A stretch of 64,000 nucleotides of DNA from Branchiostoma floridae (taxonomy: Eukaryota > Chordata > Leptocardii > Amphioxiformes > Branchiostomatidae). Numbering within the stretch: position 1 is the stretch's first letter; each line of letters opens with the position of its first letter. Shown piece after piece: positions 1-10,000 of this stretch. The notes beneath the pieces are model-generated. The model did not search any database and had not been told where the DNA came from. It saw nothing but the letters and a program-made list of their open reading frames with translations. The translations under genes and the position numbers were made by a program. The stretch spans positions 14,954,452-15,018,451 of the forward strand of contig NC_049988.1 of the NCBI RefSeq assembly GCF_000003815.2, read 5' to 3'.

Positions 1-126
1 AATAAAGAATAACGAAAACAAAGTACTTGTCTACAGACCTTTCTGATGTTTCTATGTACATTACTGGAAGATTTGGTAACGTATGAAATATGTCATTACC
101 CTCACATGGTCACATGTTTACCATAG

Positions 127-1034
127 ATGTCGCGATTTCGGCTCCGTACGGTGGGGAGAACTCTGACGGCGCTATCTACATCTTTAACGGATCTCCGTAC
201 GGCTTAAGGACGGAATACTCACAGGTGAACAGTCTTTTTATATTAGGAAATATCCTATCTAATACAGAGGAAAAAATTGTTTAACATTAAATCTATATTT
301 GCAACCAAACTAATCTTTCTTTACATTTTATTTCTTCCCAGACAAACAAACAAACAATGCTTCATCCTAAAGAATTGTAGTATTTTTCCGGCTTGTCTGT
401 CTGTCTGTCTATTTGTGCCGGTGACTACAGGTATACTCTCCAAGCAGAGGTTGAGTCGCGCAGATATAGTAGTCTTGACTGGAGGGGAGCGGTGAAATTT
501 TTCCGACTACTACTATATCTACGCGACTCCTCCTCTGTTTGGAGAGTATGCAGGTANNNNNNNNNNNNNNNNNNNNNNNNNNNNNNNNNNNNNNNNNNNN
601 NNNNNNNNNNNNNNNNNNNNNNNNNNNNNNNNNNNNNNNNNNNNNNNNNNNNNNNNCGAACCTTTTACCCATGTCTCTTTCCTCCTTCAATTCTTGACTA
701 TCATTGAACACCTTACAGAAAATTTCTGCTGATGACGTTGTGCCAGGGATCAGTACGTTCGGTTTCTCCATGTCGGCATCAGCGGACATTGACGGTAACC
801 AGTACCGAGGTACGGGAACATCTCAATATTTCATATGATTAGATTTATATGAAGCAAAGATGTTGTGATGTGAGGATATGGAAAGGTAGACGTATTTATG
901 AACATGGTATGATACATTGGGTTGGTGCATGCCTTTTATTTCTATCCATGTGCTTGTTCAAGTGTTTTGTTATTTTCTTTTCTTTCAGACTTGATCGTTG
1001 GTGCCCACGCTTCCGACATGGCCATCGTTCTGAG
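127..1034 (+). CDS. Integrin exons for beta-propeller repeats (FG-GAP)
   Basis: Exons 127-224, 719-809 and 989-1034 of the integrin gene. The first reads DVAISAPYGG then a YIFNG phrase, the standard outer strands of an FG-GAP blade. The second and third join as FGFSMSASADIDGNQYRDL then IVGAHASDMAIVLR. D-I-D-G-N followed by D-L is the family's calcium-binding loop plus the start of the next blade. The window begins inside the preceding intron, so the signal peptide and most of the propeller are missing. The first intron contains a 100-base assembly gap. Confidence 0.93.
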
Positions 1035-4000
1035 GTATATTTGAAATCATGATGCCGTTTGGAAAAGGATTGTGTCTATAGTTAAAGCTCGTCAAAGCTT
1101 GAAGCAATATATAGAAGCATTTGTGCTTTTATTAGAATAAAACATGGAAATTTGGTTTAACTAAATAATCCACAGTTCTTGTCTGCTCAAAAACATTTGT
1201 TTGCACCTTATTCCTTTGACTATGATTGTAGAGTTGCCCTACCCTTTGCTTTGATAAGACAGCTCTCATAGCAAGTTGTATCACTAATTTATCAAGAAGG
1301 TAAATCTCCTGTACATAGTACGTATACGGTGATAATGTGAACTGTTTTATTTTCCAGAACAAGGCCAGTCCTGAGAGTTCACAGCACCGTTACGGTGGAG
1401 CCGAAGGTCATTGACCTTGAGAACAAGCTCTGCAAATTGCGAGATGGTACAGCGGTGCCATGGTAAATCAGTTTTTTTTTTTAAAAATCGAACTTCATTA
1501 ATAGGAGTTGATCAACTTGAAATATCCACAACAGTGCCATGGTAAATAATTTTATTTTTATTTTTAATTAAAGAAGATGCCTCAAAGAAATTTGATTACA
1601 TTGAAATATCTCTTAATTAAGAAGTCATGATTATTTCTTCTTTTTTTTTCAGTTTCAACATCACGGAGTGTTTCCGATATGATGGAATCGCTGTGCCACT
1701 GAATATAGGTAAATGAAGACACATTCCATCTTTTTTTAAATGCCTCCACTCCTGATGCGTCGGCAAAATGTTTAGTCTGATTCATTTACATCGCTGTACA
1801 CTATAGGGTTATACAAGCTGCATATCATTTTCACGTTTTCCATTGTTTTTTTTTTCTTCTTTCTTTCAGAACTGCAGTACGAGACCGTTTTGGACAAGAT
1901 GAGGTTTTCGAACTCCCGCGCCGATTTCCTGGGTCGCACTGACGTCATCAAGTTGATTCGACTCACGCAGGGAGTGCGCAAGTGCGAAAAATCACAAGCC
2001 TACATCCGGGTAATTTTCACACTCCTGAATTTGAAAATTGCTACTTTTACTTAATGGAAAAAAATTAGTGTCAAAGTCTATTTTTGATAGACACTTTATC
2101 ACTTAGCTGCATCTTTGACTTTTGTGGTAGAGACAAAGGGCACTGGAAGTGAAGGACAATGTCATGTAACAAGAACACGTCTAACGCATTATTCTTTTTT
2201 TTTCGCGCATATGCCTGATTTTCGCGAAGTTCATTCAGGTCGTTAGCTAAAGATATTATCTTACTGTCTTGTAAAAAAACAACTATCGATGTCAAGTCGC
2301 AAACACAAAGGAAAAGACGGCTCTGGAATGTAAGGATGCCACTGGGAGTAAATGGCATGTTACAACATCCAAAGCACATAAAAGAACCCACCACACTTAC
2401 CGAAAAGAGTCGGGGACCTTTCCGGTGTGAGTGGATCAAACCAAATCAAACCTTACAGTATACATGTAGGCTACAGAGTCTTCATCATGTTGAAGTTGGT
2501 AGCCTCAAACGGAAGAAGAAGAAGAAGATCATATCTAACGCATGATTCTTTCTCTTCGATCCCATAAGCCTGACCTCCGAGACAAGTTAACGCCCATTGA
2601 GGTGTCCGTCACGCACAGTCTGGATGACCGGCCTGGCGTCGTGCTTCCTCCCATCCTGGACCATCACGCGCGGCACACTGTTTCTGATCAGGTACGTAGC
2701 GCTATCTAGTAATCCACAAACGTACTGCAGTTTACCTTGTTTCCTTTTATGAGCAGTATCAAGAAATGTTTATCTTTGTTGTGTGTCCTATAAATACAAA
2801 CAACCCAAAAATGGTTCGGAATGGACAGTTGTTGATGTAGTGTCCGTTCGATTGACTTTTTTTTCTAAATTTCAGACAAATATCCTGAAGGAGTGTGGCA
2901 GAGATAACATTTGTGACACGGATCTAAGAATAACAGTTTCAAGGTGGGAACCCAAGGGAATTCTTGATATTCTCTAGCAATGTGATATGACACATTTGTG
3001 TATCACATCAAAACATCTTTAATATGTATTAATCTGTTTTGCCCATTTGCTACGTGTATCTGAGCATGACACTATTCATGCAAGATGAACAAAAATGTCA
3101 TTCTGGCACCCTTAGCCCCTTTTTGAAGTACTGTAGCATTACCGGTCGACACTGTCTCCCTGAAAGTAGTATGGTATAGAATAACCAATAGACCCTCGTC
3201 GGGGTCAATGAACTCAATTTGCAATTGAGAAACGTTTTCATAGCGTATGCATGATAAGCCTAGGGGTATGGTTAAAAAAAGAAGACTCTATACTAATAGC
3301 TTTTCTTTATCTGGCTTTTCATTCTTCTGTTGTTTTCTATCAGTGAGAGAAAAGACATCTTGATCGGGACTCCGTACGACTTCATCATGCACATAGAGGT
3401 GTGGAACGCCGGGGAGGGCGCGTACGAAGCCGTTATGACCATGGACGTGCCTGACGAAGTGGACTACATCGGCTTCCACAAGAAGTCTAAGGTATGTATA
3501 TTTAGCGCTTCCTAGCAGTCCAAAAGTGTATTGCAATAAGAAAATGCTAGTTTTGCGTTGTCCTGTTTGCTCTGTTTTCCTGTGCCACTTTTGCCGAATC
3601 AGAATATCTTATTGGCCTAAAGTGTACATATGAAATGTGTAAAGGTAAGTAAAGGCCTTTAAATTTTCAAGGTAGTAGTTGGTTGTACGTTCTCCACTGT
3701 GTCTAAGGCATGGCATTGGGAAGAGGAACTCATTCCCCTCATTCCACTGATTTGTACCTCTTAACCGAATTCAGGTACCCATTTTTACCCTTTTGGTAGA
3801 GTCAGAAAAGTCAAGCCCTTTCCAAGGGTAAAAGATCACAAAACATATCCGTAAACATTATCTCTTGTATGGATGTGTTAACTACATATTTTGCCCTTTT
3901 TTTTCAGGACGCTCAGGTCTCCTGCACCAACGACTTCGGGGCCGTGAAATGTGAACTGGGGAACCCCATGGAAGCGAACGAGACGGTTAGGCAAATATGA

Positions 4001-7000
4001 ATGAGCTCCGAGTTTTTTAATGTCGATGTTTCACTACTACGTACTGGTATACTTTGGCTTGTCAACCACCTTCTGAATTATGACATTTTATATAAGACAT
4101 ATTGTTAGTAGATCAACTTGATACACTGCTTGGCACTCAAAAAAAGCAACTGTGTATATTTTACAATCGGGTAACCATTGCAATATGTACGTAGTAAGCG
4201 GATGCACTAGATATGCGAATTTTGTGGTTAGTTTCTTGAAGCACACAAAATAGATTTGATGAATTGAATGTTTCTTTCCACTGACAGATCGGTATATTTC
4301 TGAGACTGTCCGTTTCTCGCCTGAGTGGCATGAATGATTCGATATCGTTCGTCGTTCAAGCAAACAGGTGAGTTTAAAACTTCTTGTATAAATAGAAAAT
4401 TAAACTTAACTAGGATACTTAATATGTTTATAATAGGTAGATAATGAATGTAATGTACTTTGCTGTATGGCATTTTTGTTGGAAGCAGCCGCCAAATTAT
4501 CTGAAGCGTGTTGTGTCTGTGCAAGGAGGTTTTTGAACCTCCTTGGTCTGTGCATTTAAGTTGTTGAAAGGCTATCATTTGTTGGCTACTATTTTATAGT
4601 AATTGCTCTACGCTTCGAATTCTGTTGTTTTCTTGATTTTTTTCTCTTTTACTTCTGCAGTTCCAACGTAGAAGACCAATTCTCCAACTTTGACAACGAG
4701 GCTATTCTGACGTTACCCGTTCGTGCCTACGCTAATGTCGGACTCCGTGGGTATGCGTTTATATTATACTATCATTGGTTATGTGTGTACTTTGATATGT
4801 CAACGTGTCGTGATTAATGTACTGGTGTGTCTGTTTTTTGTTTGTGTGCGTGTGTCTGTGAGTGCCTCTCTCTCACTCTGTGTGTGTGTGTGTGTGTCAC
4901 TGTGTTTGTCTGTGTGTGTTTGTGTGTGTCTCTTTCAGTCTGTTAAGTGTGTGTGCGTGTGTGCGTGCGTGTGTGTGCTGACTGTGTGTGCGTGTGTCTG
5001 TGTGTGCGTGTGTGTGTAATTACGTTATTGGGCGTATCATTTTCTTGACGTAAATTTGAGGTAGCGATAATATATCGGTTGTTTACAGGGTTTCCATCCC
5101 CGAACAAGTCATTGTGAAAATGAAGACGGAAAAACAGACCGACACAAATGGCGAGAGCGGCCCAGTAACGGTGCCCCCTCCTTCTCAACCTGAGTTCAGG
5201 CATATTTATGAGGTAAAACAGTTATCAAACATGTTTGTGTGTTTTATGTACACACAACTTACATTGGATTTACGAAATACTAAGATGAATGCATCTAATT
5301 TCAAATTATCTTTTGGCATTTCTATGTTATGATTACACGTATTTTTAGGTCTACATTCAATTTGACATTCTATTAAACACAATAAAAGTTCTCATATATT
5401 ATTAAACTATTAACTGCTGTATAAAATCATATGTTTGGCATTGTTCAGATTTTAAGTACAGGTCCCAGCACAATAGGAAAGTCGGAGCTCAAAGTGTATT
5501 TCCCGATGAAAACGGTAGAGGGCGATAATTTCATCTCCCTGGGGAACATCACTGTGGAAGGAGATGGGCAGTGTCTAGTTACCCGGATGTTGGGGCTGTC
5601 AGAATTTAACATAACGACAGTTCAGGTAGGTTTAACATATCTGAACGTTCATAGGCAGAAGACTTGCTCCCGTAAAGTAAACTTAAGGATTTGAGTTTAG
5701 TTAATACAATATTCTTCAAACAATGACGTGTTTTAAGAGAGACATACCAGATTTTCGATGTCTTGCAGCACGTCTTGGACATCTTGTTCACGGAGTGACC
5801 TAGTCTCACGAGAGAGCATGAGATTTGCGTAGATCATCTGCCCCCTCCCCGCCTCTTTGAGTCTCTTTTCAAAATTAGAGATATCAAACGTTAGTCGATT
5901 AAAGAAACCTCACAGAATCTTCTGTTTAATGTGGTTCACATTCTTTCCTCAGGTTGGGCAGCTTTCGGCCACAGCGCCACCTATCGACGTAGACAAGCAA
6001 TGGCAGGAGCTCCAGACGAGAAAACGTCGCCAAGTCTCCAAAGCTGCTGTTCGAGAGCAGCTGGTGAGACTCTTACTTCATTGCTGATCCTGAGATCAGC
6101 CTTTAAGAAATCCATAGATTTGTAGAATATTGACCGACTTGGATTCACCACAGAACACTTGTTCTTTTATAAGTACATGTACGAGTAATATTACTATTAT
6201 AGTATGTATATACAGAAAAGTCTTCTTTGGACCGCAAATTGTCCTAATTAGCTTTTTTATTAGCCACGGTTGATAGACTGCATTGATGGATTTTGGGCAT
6301 ACGTATAGCAAGAAATCGAAGACAGGAAATGAGATAACCTTTCCTAGGACCTTCCTGGGACCTTTGACCTCACTTCCTGCCAGTGTCCCTGACGTGCGTG
6401 ATGTAATATAGCTCTAATTCGACCTACACTTCCTGTTGGTCTGCGGTGACAGCTTTTTCCCGTCACTGCTGTATTCACGTACCTACGGACACAACGAAAA
6501 CAAAACCTCGTTGATAATATTCTCCATGGCATGTAGAATAAGTTTGGACTCTCGCGATAACTTTTTTTTATGTTTTGATGTTCCAACTTACAGGACTGCA
6601 CCACGGCCAGGTGCATGCTGATCACGTGTATATTCGGTCCGCTGAAGAGGAACAGCATCGCGATCGTGCGACTCAACTCTTTCTTACGTCTCAGCAGTCA
6701 TGTAAGAAACTTCATTTCTTTGCCTCCTAGGCTTTTAGGCGACATGATGGGCCAACTCCTTCGCATTTTCGTTAGCTCATGTCCCTTGACCTTGATTCTA
6801 CTCTTGTGAGTCCCGGATGCTGTGACCCTTTTAATTTTTTTTCCTTTTCTTGCTAGTTCAAGTCTTAGATCATCAAGAACATACTCATGAAAATAAAACG
6901 CTATCCTTTCTTACAACCTTCTTTCAAGTAATGTATAAGCAGACATACTCGGGGCAAGGCACTGTATCCAAAGGGCCGGGATACTGTTTTACTCCAAGAT

Positions 7001-10000
7001 TGATCTCTTTTTAGAGTTACTGACTGTACTTTCAAGTCCTTCCAATGGATATAGACATTTGCACTTCAAATTTAAAGTGCAGGTTACAACCCACATGAAT
7101 CACAATATGTTTCACATCTCCTTTCGTGGCCTTGAAAAGTTTTCAGTGATACAGTTTGTATTCCACGTCTTTCTTCTTTAACCTTTTAGTCTTCAACGGT
7201 AAGCCAGAGGTCACACCCACGCCTTTGTTGCACATTTCTTTCCACTGGCCTTGAAAGTTCCCAAGTGCGGTATATCTCAAAGTCTTCTTGAGACTTCAGC
7301 GAGCACTATGCTCAATACAGGTCTTTTATGCACTTATGCCATGTTGATTTGATTATATGGATAACATCCTCTGGGAACCACGAGCGCACAGATAAAGATT
7401 GGCTCAAAAGTTGTCTTCATTATAAAAATCTAAGTGGTCACGCATGTTGAACAGAGTGCCGTACATCAACCAAAATATTCGTTACTTTTGTTCAATCACT
7501 TCTTCTTGTTTGACTTGGAATTGATCTTAATATCCTATTACATAAGTACAGTAGAAGCCGCTTAATTGCACGGCATATTTGCCAGTGAATTTGGTGCAAT
7601 TATTCGGCTGGTGCAATAATGCGAAGTTATCTAGCTGGACCGCACCGGTTTGGGATTTTGGGATTCCGTGCAGTTAACAGAAGTGTGCGTTAATCCGATG
7701 TGCAATTAACTGGCTTCCACTGTATACATATTTCGATTTTTTTAAAAGCTGCAGCACATTTTTTCATTTTGCATCTCCTTTGTTACGACTTACAGTATGG
7801 TTCAAAACTTCTTTTTTGAAATGTCCGAAAATTGATGCAACCGGCACTTACATTGAAGGTAGGGTCAAGAGAGGGCATCAACTAACGAAGATATATGTGA
7901 GGTCGTCAACAGTATGCCTTATACCCGCCTCACATTATATACGATCTTCGGACGTACTTCGCAATCGCAGGAAGGTCGGCTGATTTTAAGATCTTAAGAT
8001 GGTCTTGCGTATTTTTCGCCCAAAATCTGTCCCCCTCACATATAAGTGAGCCTCGTGCGATCGACGGTGAATAAATCTATGATAATGAACCTCCCATGAC
8101 CTCTTGCACGCGGACAAGGGAACACAAAACGTTCCTCAAAAAAGGCAAGAGATCAATAAATCTTGGTTATTTTGTTGTCGGAATCTTTTTAACCAATGAA
8201 TGGAATGCGCGGGCTAATAGAAATGACACAAGAAAGGAAAGTTTGTCACAAAGCCAGCCTACATACTGCCACAGGGGCCACAATGTTAGAATTACCCTCA
8301 CATTCCCAGAAATTCAATATTTGTAAACAATCGGAAGTCGGGTGAACGTCGCCGGAACGTCGCCCGACTAACGGGCGTTCGGCATCCGATTTGCGTTTGA
8401 TGATTGATAACTATGTCTGTGCTCGCCTATCGGTCTTCATTCGTTGGATTGACGCAAGACTATTGACCGATAACCTTGCGAGGTACGCACGATTTGCACG
8501 CACGATCTGCGACTCGGTATCGAGCTCTGCGATCTCGGAGTTCTCCTGCGACTTGTCGCTTATGTTAAGAACATGCTTCGCTGCACCGCGACCGTCGTAA
8601 GACTCCTGAAAATTGCCGGCGATCCCTAAAAATCGCAAGATGATCGTGAGAACACCGGACGTCTTACTCACGAAAATGTCATTTAGAGCTCGTAAACTAG
8701 TCTTCCGATCGAATCGCACCTAATGTGAGGCGGGTATAAGGGCGCGGTCACATAGGTCGTGCGATCGTCGTACGATTTTGATGCCAGAGGATTTTCAAGC
8801 AGGATGTGACAGAAGCAACCATCAACATGTCTCCAAAACAGCACTTTGTGCGCCAAGACAGCTGAAATTTGCAGGAGACGTACATTTGTATCCTCCAAAA
8901 TGCCCGAAGTTAACGATCGTACGACGATCGCACGACCTATGTGACCCCGCCCTTAACACCACAAAAATACTTGGTTAAAAGTTAAAAAGTTAATCCCTTC
9001 CCGCGCCTGTTGGCGCATAGGGCGGTGCCCATCTCTGTTTCCTTAGCCCTGGGCCACACAGCGCAATCACTACAGCAGGGGGCTAGTCCACTGGTAGTGG
9101 TGTGTGTTCAACTTCCATACTCTTTCCCGAATGCTTAAAAAATAATTGATGCATATCTTTTATTCATGGTTTCATGGACAAATGTATTTAAGGCGTCAAA
9201 CAAAGTTCTTGCCCATTATACACTACATATTACACCTCTTTGAGTTACTTTGTGTATCTAGGCAGGCCCTTGGCATTCTCGCATTTTCGTTAGTTCATGC
9301 CCTCTCAGTTGGCCCTACCATCAATGCAAGTGCCGAATGCAATGGCCTCTCTCACCTTTATCGTTTCTTTCGAGTAGCCTTAAAAGTGAAAAACATAATG
9401 CAGCACACTCCCTCCCTTTTTGCGGTCAAGACCTACCGGTGGGCAAGGGCCTGGAACAAGTTGGACACTGCCTTCACCCTTGTGGTACTGACATACTGTA
9501 AATGCATTTAAGTTCGCGGGGATTTAATTTCGCGGTATCGGGGAAAAAGGACTTTTTGTGGTGGTTTTAATTTCGCGGTAGCACCATGCACTGTAGTATC
9601 TTATTGCCCTGGGAAAATTTTCGCGGTATCTTTAAATTTGCGGTGAAATGGCCAACGCGAAAACTGCGAACATAAATCCACCGCGAACATTTCTGCATTT
9701 ACAGTAATTGCTCCCGGGTAGATCTGCTATTAGATTATTTTCAAGTTCTTTGATGGAATATATTCATTTGCACTTCAAAGTTAGATTGCAGGCCGCGACC
9801 ATGATAATGTTTTACATGTGTTTTCTTGGCCGTGAACAGGTTTAAACGAGTCCTTTGCATCCCACGTCTACGCTTTTTTTACATATTTTTTTCCATGGCC
9901 ATATACGATTAACGACAGAATATCGGACAGGAAATATGCGGCACTGGTAGTGATTTTGTGTGTTTTTATATGTTTATTTTTGTCCAGGATGTACATAAGA

